Positions 22,101 through 32,531 of a DNA stretch of 64,000 nt are shown one piece after another. A program made the translations under genes and the position numbers. The notes beneath the pieces were generated by a model, which did not search any database, was not told the DNA's origin, and worked only from the letters and a program-made list of their open reading frames with translations. Position 1 is the stretch's first letter; the number at the start of each line of letters is the position of its first letter. The stretch is from Tilletiopsis washingtonensis (Eukaryota > Basidiomycota > Exobasidiomycetes > Entylomatales), in contig NW_020312008.1 in assembly GCF_003144115.1 (NCBI RefSeq), positions 338,477 to 402,476 of the forward strand, read 5' to 3'.

Positions 22101-23601
22101 ATGTCGAGCGGCCCCGTGGGCAACAAGGTCTTTGCGCCGGCCATCTTCTTCATTGCCTTCCGCGAGGCGCTCGAGGCGTCGCTCGTCATCGGCATCCTCA
22201 GCGGCATGCTCGAGAGCCTCGTGCTGCACAAGACCAAGGACTCGCCCACCAGCACGCAGCAGAGCGACGTGGCCGCCGATGAGCTGCGCGAGAAGGAGGC
22301 ACGGACGCTGATCCGGCGGCTGCGCAAGATTGTGAGTGCACAAGGCAGGCTGGCACACACCGCGGAGCGCCATCGCAGCGCCAGCGGCTCGTGGCTGACT
22401 CTGGCTCGCAGGTGATCCTCGGCGCCCTCTCTGGACTGGCCGTCGCCTTTGCCATCGGCGCAGCCTTCCTCGCCGTCTTCTACACGCAGGCCAACGACCT
22501 CTACGGCAAGGCCGAGGAGCTGTGGGAGGGCATCTTCTGCCTCATCGCCGTGCTGCTCATCACGCCCATGTCGCTCGCCATCCTGCGCGCCGACAAGAGC
22601 CGCGCCAAGTGGCAGAAGAAGCTGCGCAGCGCCTTTTCGCCGCAGACCGAGCAGCCGGCCGTTTCGGAAGCGCCGAGCTCGGACGCTGCGCACAGCCCGG
22701 TGCTCGAGAAGTCCCACAGCGGCGGCTCGCCGGGCGAGGAGAAGAGCAACGAGGCGGCCACGCTGCCGACGCTCGCCACGTCCGCTCCGCCGGCGAAGCG
22801 CTCGCTCATCACGCGCACCAAGGAGCTCTTCTCGCCGCTGGCGCAGAACCGTCGAGGTGCAGCGGCCATCTTCTTCATCCCCTTCGTCACGACGCTGCGC
22901 GAGGGCCTCGAGGGCGTCGTCTTCATCGGCGGCGTCTCGCTCGGCCTGCCAGCCTCGTCGATCCCGCTGCCGGCCATCGTGGGCATCGCCGTCGGCCTGC
23001 TCTGCGGCTGGCTCATCTTCCGTGCCGGCACGGTCGGCAAGCACGTCCGCATGTGAGCACGACGATCAGGCCTCGGCTTTGCATGGGCTCACCATCCGTC
23101 TCAGCTTCCTGCTCGTCTCGACGTGCGCGCTGCTTCTCATCGCCTCGGGCATGGCCTCGCGCGCCGTCTACTACCTGCAGGTGAGTCGAGCATCCGCCGT
23201 TGCGCACCGCCGCATCTCACCCCTTGCTTCCAGTTCTACAGCTACATCCAGCTCGTCGGCGGCTCGGCGGCCGAGTCGGGCGACGGCCCCGGCTCGTACT
23301 ACCACCGCGGCTACGTCTGGCACCTCGACTGCTGCAACCCCGAGACGAACAGCGGCGGCAGCGGCTGGTCCATCCTCAACGCCCTCGTCGGCTGGAACAA
23401 CACCGCCACGCTCGGCTCGGTGCTGGCATATGTGTGAGTGATGCAGTTCGCTGGCCTTTGCACACCTGCTGACGTGACATCCACAGCTTCTACTGGCTCG
23501 CCATCACGGCCTACCTCGTCTACGCAGCGTGGAAGGAGGGCCGCCTCGGCAAGGCGGTGCGTCGTGTCCGTGGTGGCCCGCGGGCGGCCTCGACCGCCTA
23601 G
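22101..23601 (+). CDS. FTR1: High-affinity iron permease
   Basis: Plasma-membrane permease that imports Fe3+ produced by the Fet3 ferroxidase. Five exons, 22101-22331, 22412-23052, 23105-23180, 23234-23433 and 23487-23601, encode 420 residues. The two family-defining iron-binding motifs are present: REALE at about residue 20 (IAFREALEASLVIGILSG) and REGLE at about residue 239 (LREGLEGVVFIGGVSLG). About seven hydrophobic segments can be seen. A cytosolic loop of roughly 80 residues (TEQPAVSEAPSSD to KRSLITRTK) is Ser- and charge-rich. The extracellular C-terminal loop HLDCCNPE followed by GWSILNALVGWNNTATLGS is typical of fungal Ftr1. The head-to-head layout with FET3 matches iron-uptake clusters in other basidiomycetes, such as U. 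maydis fer1/fer2. The C-terminus ends RRVRGGPRAASTA. Confidence 0.96.
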
Positions 23602-23823
23602 ATGAGCGCCTGCAGAAGGCAAGGGTCCCCGCGTCACACGGCCAGAGTCTCAGAGTGCTTCCTAATCGTATCTGTCATGCACACACGAGGCGGGCTGAGG
23701 CGATGGCAGAATGGCGTGACATTGGTTGGTTAGCTGGTGCAGATGCGGCGTTGCAGAGAGGTCCCTTTTCTATCGTCTCCTTTCCCGTGATATCGAATGT
23801 GTGGTGCGGTGCTGAACGCTGTC

Positions 23824-25509
23824 TCACGGCTGCTGGTAGTCCTCGACGCTGACGTACTGCTGCGTCTCCTTTGCGCGGCGCTCGCGCTCGCGCCGCTCCT
23901 CGGGCGTCTCGTTGAGCTGCTCCGGCAGACGCAGGGCACTCTCGAGCGCCGCAGCCTCGTCCTCCGCGGCTGCTGCATCGGGCTGCGCCTCCTCGTCGTC
24001 TGCGCCGGGCGCTCGCCGGCCGTTGGCGGCGCGGGACCGCATCTGCAGATGCGTCGCTGCGGCGGCACGCACGGAGCCCGGGCCTTCCCGGATCCACTGC
24101 GCGTGCATGTCCTCGCGAATGGCGCGCGTGGTGCAGAGCGCCTGGTCGTCGTCCGCCTCGTCCTCCCACTCGAGCAGCGTCTGCAGCGTCTCGCCGCAGG
24201 CGCAGCCCGACTGCGAGACGTGGATGTTGGCGTACTTCTCCGGCTGCCAGTCGTCGCGGCCGCGCTCCGGCACCGGGTCCGGGTCCGAGATGGAGTAGGT
24301 CGGCAAGCGCAGGCTGCGCCACAGACAACAGCAGTGCGGCAGCACCACGCTCCACGACGCCGAGTAGACCAGCGGCTTGGCGTCGGGCGCGCTCGCGTCA
24401 GGCCGGAACACGATGCGCACTTCGAGCGTGTGCGAGATGCGGATGGCTGCCTTGCTGTTCGGCAACGTGCTTGGCCTGTGAGAGAGAGGGTGAGCCGTGC
24501 CCTTGCGGCTGCGACCGGCCGCACTCACCTGGTCACATCATCCTTTGGTAAGCGCGCGATCCAGCTGCCGTCATACGCGCCGTCGGACGTCTTCTTCGAG
24601 AGCATCTCGGCAGCGTCGATCGTGAAGAAGTTGAGCCGCTCGGGCCGCGCTGCCTCTGCGGCAGCAGGTGTGCCTTTCCGTGACTTGACGACCGTGTGCT
24701 GCACCAGCGACATGGCAACAGACTCGATCTGTAGTGTCGGCGACGGCGATGGCAGAGACAGAGCGAGACCTGAGGCCAGCCGCGTCAGCGGCGATTGATC
24801 AGAGTAGAGGGCTAGGCACTCACGCGCATAGCCGCCGACAGTCAGATGTTGTGACCGCACGACGATGGCGATCGGACCGAGGTGCTCGGCAAAGGAGCCG
24901 TGGCTCCGTGCATAGTCCAGCACGCCGTCCTGCGTCGGCACTGTGATCAAGAACATGTCCTGCGACGCGTGTGAGACGGCAATGCTACAGCGCAGTGTCA
25001 AGGCTCGCTCACCTTCTCCGCAACGAGCGGCCGCTTCTTGAGCAGGCCGCCGGCAAAGGTCACCTTTGCCGAGAGGCGGTAGTACACGCGGCCCGAGTTG
25101 CAGCGCTCGTACGGCGGCGAGTCGTGCGGCACGCGGATGGGGAACTCCCAGCGATACACCTTGCCCGAGCTGAGCGGCATGTTGGCCGCCTGCTCGCAGT
25201 TGATCTTGACGGAGAAGGGCGTGTTGGTCTCGTAGAAGCCGCTCGGAAACTGCGTGCGCGTCTCAGCAGGTGGCCTACTGCCCATGTCGCCTATCGCCGA
25301 CTCACGCCGATGTTCTCCGTCGCCTCAAAGTTGAGCGTCAGCGCCTGGATCTTGCTCGGCGGCGTCGTGCCCGGCGGGATGCTCAGCGCGACGAAGGCGA
25401 CGAGCACAGCATCGTCCTTGGGCGCCGAGTCGCGCACGCCCTCGGCGTCCGGCGTCGAGCCGGGCCAGAGAAAGACGTGCGCCTCTGAGGTCTCGAGAGC
25501 GAGCTCCAT
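23824..25509 (-). CDS. Alpha-arrestin (arrestin-related trafficking adaptor)
   Basis: Arrestin-fold protein that probably recruits a Rsp5-type ubiquitin ligase to membrane transporters. Five exons on the minus strand (25306-25509, 25013-25249, 24824-24959, 24529-24769, 23824-24475) encode 489 residues. The N-terminal arrestin fold is supported by LTLNFEATENIGFPSGFYE, VYRWEFPIRVPHDSPPYE and YYRLSAKVTFAGGLLKKRPL. The C-terminal fold follows from about residue 200 (GPIAIVVRSQHLTVGGYARL, LEVRIVFRP). The tail carries a cysteine-containing segment (QSGCACGETLQTLLEWEDE), then Ala/Glu-rich helical sequence ending RERERRAKETQQYVSVEDYQQP. I do not see a clear PPxY motif, so how it would bind an E3 ligase is open. 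It is convergent with FTR1 and 222 bases away. Confidence 0.8.
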
Positions 25510-26687
25510 GGCGGCGAAAGCGGAGGGCTAGCGCGTTGCGGTAAAAGTGCTGACACGGGCAGCTTGCGCTGTCAGGTATGGACGCGCGTGTGCGGCAGTG
25601 TGCTCCTGGCTGGCGCAGACAGAGGACAGGATCGTGCAGGCGCGGGTATCGCGAGTGCGGCGACAGCGCCAGGTGCCCGCGGCGCAGCGCCCTTTTGACG
25701 CCCGGCAGCGGGCAGGCCGCGTGGTGCGGTGTGGGCGTGAAAGACCTGGAGGTGACTCGGATGGGTGCGTGCCGGAGGCAGTGGATGTGTGAGTCAGAGG
25801 TGCGTGGAACGGGATGGTGGGTGTGCGAAGAAAGAAGACGTGGCGCCGGCACGCTGTGGAGGCGTTTGGCAGCAGCGTTTGGCGGCCCGGCTCGAGGCGA
25901 AGCGAGTCGAGTAGAGTAGAGTGGCTTGCTGTTGCGGCGCGCGGCACATCCGCGCGCGGCGGGTGGGAACTTTTCCGCCGAGTCAGCCGCGCCTCCCTCT
26001 CGCTGCGCCAACGTCAAATCTCCGCCTTTCTCCCCGCGCCTTTGCCGGTCTCTGCCCGATGGGTCCGCTTCTTCCACCCGTGCGGAACAGCAGACGTACC
26101 ACGCATGGCCACGGCTGGCTCCCTGCAGCCTTTGCATTGCAAGCCAAGCGCAAACAAGTGGAACCTGCGGCAAGGGCGCCGTCAAGGGGCACTTGCGGCC
26201 CGGCACGTCCTTCTCCGGTCACACGTGGTGCCTCTGGCGCAACGCAGCGCCGCAGGCGACCATCAACTCTGCCGACGTCTATGAAGCTCTGCCAGCTGAT
26301 CCGTTACACTTGGCATGAGATTTCAAGAGCAACCAGTGTCACGCACATGCCGCCTGCTCGCCGTGAAGAGGGAGCCAGCTGCCAGCCGGTGAGGCAAGAG
26401 GGCACGTGATTCAGCGCCGCCGCTCCGGACCGGGGCGGCGCATCGGACGCTTCGGCGCGCGGGCCGAAGCGCCGGTGTTGGGCACGGCGGTAATGCCGCG
26501 CACGCCTTCCCCGCGCTGGGCCGGCGGCTGCGCCATGCGCCAGCGCGGCACGCACGCCAAGCTGGGGCGCGCATCTGCGCCTCCAGACCCCACACTCTGA
26601 CTCTCGCGCGCGCCTCGCCTATAAATGCAGCGGGTCCTGCTGCCTCGCCTCCTCACACACCTCACACATACGCGCGCCTTTGCCAGC
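25510..26687. promoter_or_regulatory. Divergent intergenic region between the arrestin and methyltransferase genes
   Basis: This 1.18-kb region contains the two head-to-head promoters. A clear TATA box lies close to the methyltransferase start. Open frames on both strands (up to about 290 codons) are mostly Arg/Ala-rich shadows. No repeats were seen. Confidence 0.45.
26620..26626 (+). promoter_or_regulatory. TATA box of the methyltransferase gene
   Basis: TATAAAT is 62 bases upstream of the ATG at 26688, in an otherwise very GC-rich stretch. It is followed by CT-rich leader sequence (TGCTGCCTCGCCTCC). One of the few good TATA boxes in the window, it suggests an inducible promoter. Confidence 0.6.
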
Positions 26688-27942
26688 ATGACGCAAATGC
26701 ATCCGCTTGCACGCTCCGGCTTCGACGCGTCGGGCGCCTCGGGCCTGTACGACCGTGCGCGCCCCAGCTACCCGCCGCAGGCCATCGAGGCGCTGCTGGC
26801 CGCGCCGCAGCCGCCCGTGGCCGCAGGCGCACGCTTCAAGATTGCAGAGCTCGGCTCCGGCACGGGCATCTGCACGCGCGTCCTCCTCGACACGCTCGGC
26901 AGCGCGCGCCTCGAGCGCCTCACCGCCGTCGAGCCGAGCGCGGGCATGCGCGAGGGCTGGGAGACGGCCGTGCGCCCGCTCGCCGAGCGCGCCGCCGGCG
27001 ACGCCCAGGTGCAGTGCATCGAGGGCTCGTTTGAGAACTTCGACGCCGGCAGCGACAATGACATTGTCCTTGTGGCGCAGGTGAGCCTCGCAGCTCACTC
27101 TAGCGGGCGCTCTGGCGGCTGATCAGCGTGCGCAGGCCTGGCACTGGACGCGCGACTTTGACGGCGCCATCGCCGAGTGCGCCAAGGCGCTGCGTCCGGG
27201 CGGCGGTGAGCCTGCGTGAGGATGCCAGATCTGCGCTCCAATGCTGACGCGGCTACAGTGCTGGCGCTGCTGTGGAACCTCGAGGACCGCGACGGCGGTG
27301 CGTGTCTCTGCGCAGCGTTCCTCTAGCGCACACTCACACCAGCTCTGCAGCGGCATGGGTCGGCGGCGTCCGCGACCTCTACGAGGTGTACGAGGCTGGC
27401 ACTCCGCAGTGTGAGGCAGCGCGTCTGACATCCACGCACCCTTGCTCTGCTCACCTCCGCGCCTAGACCGCCACATGTACTGGCGCGAGCCGACGAACAA
27501 CTCGCCGTCCATGGCCGCCTTCGAGAAGCTCGAGCCGCAGCACTGGACGCGCACCATCCCCACCACTGTCGAGGGCGTCAAGGACCGCATCCTCAGCAAG
27601 AGGTGCGCGCATAGAGGCGCTGTCCGTGCCGTCCACCTGCTCATGTTGCCCTCCTTCCAGCTACATCACCGTGTCGCCCAAGGACGAGCAGGAGAAGCTT
27701 GCGGCGAACGTCGAGAAGCTGCTGACCGATGAGAAGACGGAGAAGACGTGGATCAACAAGGAGGAGGGCACCTTCGAATACGTGCGTGTCCCGTGCAGCG
27801 CCCGCACAGACCCTCGCTGAACTTTCCACTCCCCGGCGAACTGCAGCCCTACCGCACCGGTGAGCACGCCGAGAAGCAGAGATTGCCGGCCCTGCTGACT
27901 CTCCATCCGCGTCCAGACCTGCACCTTTACCGCAAGAAGTAG
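26688..27942 (+). CDS. Class I SAM-dependent methyltransferase
   Basis: Eight exons: 26688-27080, 27136-27205, 27259-27297, 27351-27410, 27467-27602, 27661-27781, 27847-27859 and 27917-27942, giving 285 residues. Motif I (IAELGSGTGICTR) is near residue 55, followed by the acidic SAM-ribose region LTAVEPSAGMREGW and the motif AQAWHWTRDFDGAIAECAKA with LRPGG. The layout matches small-molecule methyltransferases of the methyltransferase-11 type in fungi (Crg1-like, trans-aconitate methyltransferase relatives), in which AQAWHW and LRPGG are conserved. The substrate cannot be told from sequence. Several exons are very short (39, 13 and 26 nt), yet all splice sites agree and the frame closes. The second half (WREPTNNSPSM, HWTRTIPTTVEGVKDRILS) belongs to the same family. 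Confidence 0.88.
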
Positions 27943-29838
27943 AGCCGAACAATAGAATGCCTGATGCTGGACCCCGTGGAGAAGAACAGGTCGCGTGTGC
28001 TGTGTGGAGGGAATGTGCACCTTGTGGAGCCCCGCAACGCCTCGTTCTCTCAGTCGCATGACACTTCCCAGCACGAGGCTGCAGGGTTGCGCGGGAGCCA
28101 CCTTCCTAGCTGGACATTCCCGGCTGAGCAAGTCTTGGCAACGCGGAGCTGACCGAGCGGACCGGCGGAGCGGTGACATAGGCCGGCGACAGCGAGCGGC
28201 ATACCGGTTGCACTGCTGCGGGGTGGAGCACAAGGTTTGCACCGCGTGCGCCAGCAGGCCCCAGGGAGAGAGCGCGTGGACGCAGCGTCGCCTGCAGAGA
28301 GGGCAGAGAAGACCGAGGCCGTGGCTTCAGTCTTCAGGCACCGCCCTGCCCTTAGCTCAGGCACGTGGCGGCCGGACGAAGCGGCTAACGGCCGCAATTC
28401 TCATGTGTCAGGAGGCGCGGGAGTGCGGGAGTTGGAAGGACGTTCCTCGTGGCGGCTGCTGCGGCTTTGTCGTCGTATGCGGACCCTGTATGCCTGCGCT
28501 GCCGAGCAACACTTGCGCGGAGGAACAAGTTCCCCGCATGTTGAGCGCAGGCGACCTCGGGGTCACGCCGCTGAAAGTGCTGCTGAGCGTCACAGCACCC
28601 GAGGCGGGGAGTAGGAGTTGCATCTTGCATCGCCGTCCATCTGGGGCAGGATGCGACAGGAGCAGCAGGACGAGGCACGCGCGTGCATGACGCCATGCTG
28701 CACTGCTCCTGTGCACTCTCTCCGCAGTCTTGCGCCTGACAAGCCACTCGCCCACTGCCTTGGCGAGACGAGGGCGACATTGCCGAAGGAGATCGCCGGA
28801 GATCCTGGCGCCCGGGCACTGCCGCGTGGATGCTGCTGCGGCACAGACGAGAATGCCGAGGCTGCGCATGCGCCTGACTTCCGTCCCCGCCGCAGGATCC
28901 CAGCGGCAGAGATGCAGGACAGCACACGCGCCGCCCGCGTCGCTGCTCCTCCGCCGTCGCGACACACTCGCTGTACATCGGCCATGCACATGGCCGAGCG
29001 TGCTGGCCTGTCAGGTACGCCGCGCCAACCCCGCAGCTTGGCGGGCGTAACTGCGGCGCAGATGATGCTGCGCATGGTGTTGAGCTCTACTGCATCCCGC
29101 ACATGCACGGCGCCCGCGCCGGCGCAGGCCCAATCGAGAGAAGCTAGTATGCGGTACACAGGAGGCATGCTGATGCTGCGCTCACAGCTGCGCTGCGTGC
29201 GGCGAGGACGGCACAGCGCAGCGGCGCTGCTGTGCGATGGCCGGAGGGCCTCGCCTAGCGTGCCTCGCTCGGCATTCTCTCGTGTTTGCAGCGCGTGGCT
29301 GCATGCTGCTCCAGAGCGCAGCGGAGAGGCTGAGATGCAAGAGCAAGGCCGAGAGGCACTTGGCCTGCGCTGCTGCGTCATGACAGCGCGGGGCTCCGGG
29401 CTGCGCGCCGAAAGCGCCGGATGCCGTCGAGCAGCATGCTGCTGCAGCGCCGCAGATGCCCGCGCCTGCTCGGCCCCGCGAGCGCCGCTGTTCTGCGCAG
29501 ACGCCTGGCGTGCGGCGCGCCTCCTCCTCGAGCGCGCGCTCCTCTGCGCCGCTGCCGCGACAGCCACCCGACGGCTGCAGCTCCGCTGTCTCGGCGCTCT
29601 CTCGCGCGCCTCGCTCGTGCGGGCGCCGGTCCGGATGCGCTGCTGCATGCGCGGCCGCTCGCCGTCAGGTTCTTAAGCAGCGCGATCCAGCTCTGCTTCC
29701 CCGCATCTCCTCGTCCCACAGCCCTCCCCTTCCCCGCACCGCAACACAACACCCGACCGCCCGGACCGGCACTCACCTCGCTCCTCCGCGTCCACTCCCA
29801 GCCCCCGCCGCACCCACCAGCCTCTGCGCGCGCCCACC
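27943..29838. promoter_or_regulatory. Intergenic region upstream of the sugar transporter
   Basis: A 1.9-kb gap. Two overlapping 352-codon frames on opposite strands (28590-29648 minus, 28618-29676 plus) are mirror images of GC-rich codon structure, and neither shows a domain. The 130 bases before the transporter ATG are CCT/CAC-rich (CCTCGTCCCACAGCCCTCCC), a probable leader. Long upstream regions are common for regulated sugar transporters. Confidence 0.4.
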
Positions 29839-31873
29839 ATGTCGACGCACAGCTCCGAGAAGGACAAGGCGTACGGCGCCATGCACAAGACCAACTCGCC
29901 CGTCGACGAGAAGGCGCCGGCGCCCGTGCTGCGCGCCGCCGCCAGCGAGATCACGACGTGGTCGCTGCTGCTCGGCCTTGCCATCTGCATGGGTGAGTGA
30001 GAGTGGGCGGTGGTGAGGGAGCGAAGGAGGGCTGCGCGCGGCGCGGCGCGCGTGCATGGCGAGTGCGCCAGCCGCGCGCGCGCACACGTCCGCGTCGCCA
30101 TCTATTGCACCTGCTCCGGCGCGCGACCCGCTCTTTCGACGGCATCCCACTGACGCTCGTCCCTTCCAGGTGGCTTCCTCTTCGGCTACGATATCGGTGT
30201 CATCTCCGGCTGCCTCGTCATGCCTGACTTCGTGCGCCGCTTCGGCGGCGTGTACGTCGCGCGCGACAACAGACTCGAGCTGCCCGACGACATCTCGTGC
30301 GTATTCCAGTCCTCTGTCTGCATCCTCGGCCTGCTCACACCCTGTCCTGCAGCTCCCTCATCACCGCCACGCTCAGCGTCGGCACTTTCGTCGGTGCCCT
30401 CGCCCAGGCGCCCGTCTCCGACCGCTGGGGCCGCAAGGTCTCGATGATCATCTGGGCCTTCTTCTTCCTCGCCGGTGCTGTCGTGCAGACCGCCGCCTCG
30501 ACCCACGTTGAGCAGCTGTACGCCGGCCGTGTGCTCGCCGGTCTCGGCGTCGGTGCGCTCTCCGGTCTCTGCCCGCTCTACCTCTCCGAGACGGCGCCCA
30601 AGGCCGTGCGCGGTCTCATGATCAGCTGCTACCAGTTCATGATCATCCTCGGCATCTGCGTCTCGTACGGCATCACGTGGGCCAGCAACAACCGCAACGA
30701 GGACCAGGTCGGCTGGCGTGTCCCGATTGGCTTCCAGATCTTCTTCGCCGTCGCCCTCATCGCCCTCATGCTGCCGCTGCCCGAGTCGCCGCGCTGGCTG
30801 CTGCAGCGCGAGCGCGACGACGACTGCCGCCGCGTCATGGCCAACATGCGCGGCCTCACGCTCGACAACACGGCCGCGGGCCTGCGCGGCAGCCCCGCCA
30901 TGGAGCAGGACTTCGAGGACATGGCCGAGGGCATCCGCGCCGAGGCCGACGCGTTTGCCGGCACCAACTTCTTCACCGCCTACGCGCTCTGCTTCTCGCG
31001 CAAGAACCAGATGTGGCGCCGCACCGGCACGGCGATGCTCATGCAGCTCCTGCAGCAGCTCAACGGCCAGAACTTCTACTACTACTACGGTCCGATCTTC
31101 TTCAGCCGCGCCAACGTCGCACTGCAGCCGCTGCAGATCCAGTTCATCTTCGGCATCGTCTCGCTCATCTGCACGATCCCGGCCCTCTACCTCATTGAGC
31201 GCATCGGCCGCCGCAAGATGCTCATCACCGGCGCCATCGTTGAGGGGTGAGTCGTGTGCTCCGTGCGCATCGCGCGGCTCGAAGCTGACGCGTCCAACTC
31301 TCAGATCATGCGCCTTCATCGTCGCCTTCCTCGGCCGCTACGCCCTCGCACCCACCGGTGTCACCCCCAACTCGTCGCAACTCGCAAGTGGTAGAGCGTT
31401 CATTGCAGCGGCTGTGATCCACCTTGCCGGTTTCTCGATGACTTGGGGCCCCGTGCCGTGGGCGCTGTGCGGAGAGCTCTTCCCGCAGCACCTGCGCGCC
31501 AAGTCGATCTCCCTGGCCTCTGGTACGTCCTTTTTCCCTCTCTCTGATGCTCTCACGCTCACTCTGCGTCCCTCTAGCGACGAACTGGCTCTGGAACTTC
31601 CTCCTCTCCTTCTTCTCGAACAAGGTCGCCTCGAAGTACGGCACCTTCATCATGCTCATCTTCGGCTCGATCCTCTTCACCGCGGCGATCATCGTCTTCC
31701 TGATCGTGCCCGAGCTCAAGGGCCTCACTCTGGAGCAGGTCGACGAGATGTTCGAGGACCGCTCGATCAAGCCGTGGAACAGTGGCAAGTGGATGCCGAC
31801 GACGGGCGCGCAGAACCGCGACACCCTCAGCGGCCTGCCGTGGCAGAAGAAGAAGAACCACAGCGAGCTCTAA
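29839..31873 (+). CDS. MFS sugar (hexose-type) transporter
   Basis: Twelve-span major facilitator of the sugar porter family. Five exons, 29839-29992, 30170-30296, 30353-31246, 31305-31522 and 31578-31873, encode 562 residues. Signature motifs are present: GGFLFGYDIGVISG in the first span, DRWGRK after span 2, LAGLGVGALSGLCPLYLSE, PESPRWLLQRER at the end of span 6, QQLNGQNFYYYYG in span 7, IERIGRRK, and VPWALCGELFPQHLRAK. The ending PELKGLTLEQVDEMFED is typical of fungal hexose transporters. The substrate is probably glucose or another hexose; it cannot be fixed further. The N-terminal cytosolic tail (MSTHSSEKDKAYGAMHKTN) has several lysines that could serve as ubiquitin sites, of interest because an arrestin gene lies 4 kb upstream. 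Confidence 0.93.
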
Positions 31874-32531
31874 GGGCAAGCTTCAGGGTCTCCTTTCGCT
31901 GCTCTCCTTGTCACATTGCATCTGGTGCGTCCAGGAGGCTCGATCGTACGGTCCACGCCTCGGGACGAGACGCGCGTCCATCCCCTTCCCACCTCTCCCG
32001 CTTGCGTCAAATGTACTTTCATACCTGCTCCGGGGCTCCAGCTACGAATCAATCAGTACCGCTGCATCCAACACCCGTCTGATTCTGGTCTGCTCGGTCT
32101 GGTATGCCTGCGCCACCGAGTGACGAGCGACAAGTGAGCTCGGAGGGGCGAGAGCCAGTGAGGAGGGCGACATTGGCGCGTCCCGGCTGCTCCCACGCTC
32201 CCGCGTGCCGCAGGCGAAAACAGGCTTGCAGTGGCTGTATTCGGCGCGTGCAGAAGTTGTATGCGGCAGGTGTGGAGTTGTATTCAGGCGCAGATTCATC
32301 TTCTATTAGCCGCACGGCATGCCGCGGCGCGCTGGCAGGCAAACAGCACGGGCGGCCCGCCGAGGCTCGGCTGGCTCGGCTCCACCTCGCGCCTCCTTTC
32401 GCCGCGCCCAGACCACGCCTGCCGTGCTGCACCACCTCTCCTGCTCACTCCATCCTCAGCCTGCCGTCTCGCCCGCAGCACCGCACCTCTCCATCACCGC
32501 GGCTCGAGCGCACATCGCTCATCTGCCTGTC
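31874..32531. promoter_or_regulatory. Intergenic region upstream of the ATP-Mg/Pi carrier
   Basis: A 658-base gap between tandem genes. It contains two TGTATTC[AG]G elements (32236-32244 and 32279-32287), a motif also found upstream of thioredoxin and in the LSM1-UFD2 promoter. The last 100 bases before the ATG are CT- and CAC-rich. No separate gene was recognised. Confidence 0.4.

Noticed and set aside
28590-29676. Two overlapping 352-codon open frames on opposite strands upstream of the sugar transporter
   Set aside because: They mirror each other, are rich in Arg, Ala, Ser and Cys, have no domain or family motif and lie in a region without splice-consistent neighbours. Long chance frames are expected at this GC content.
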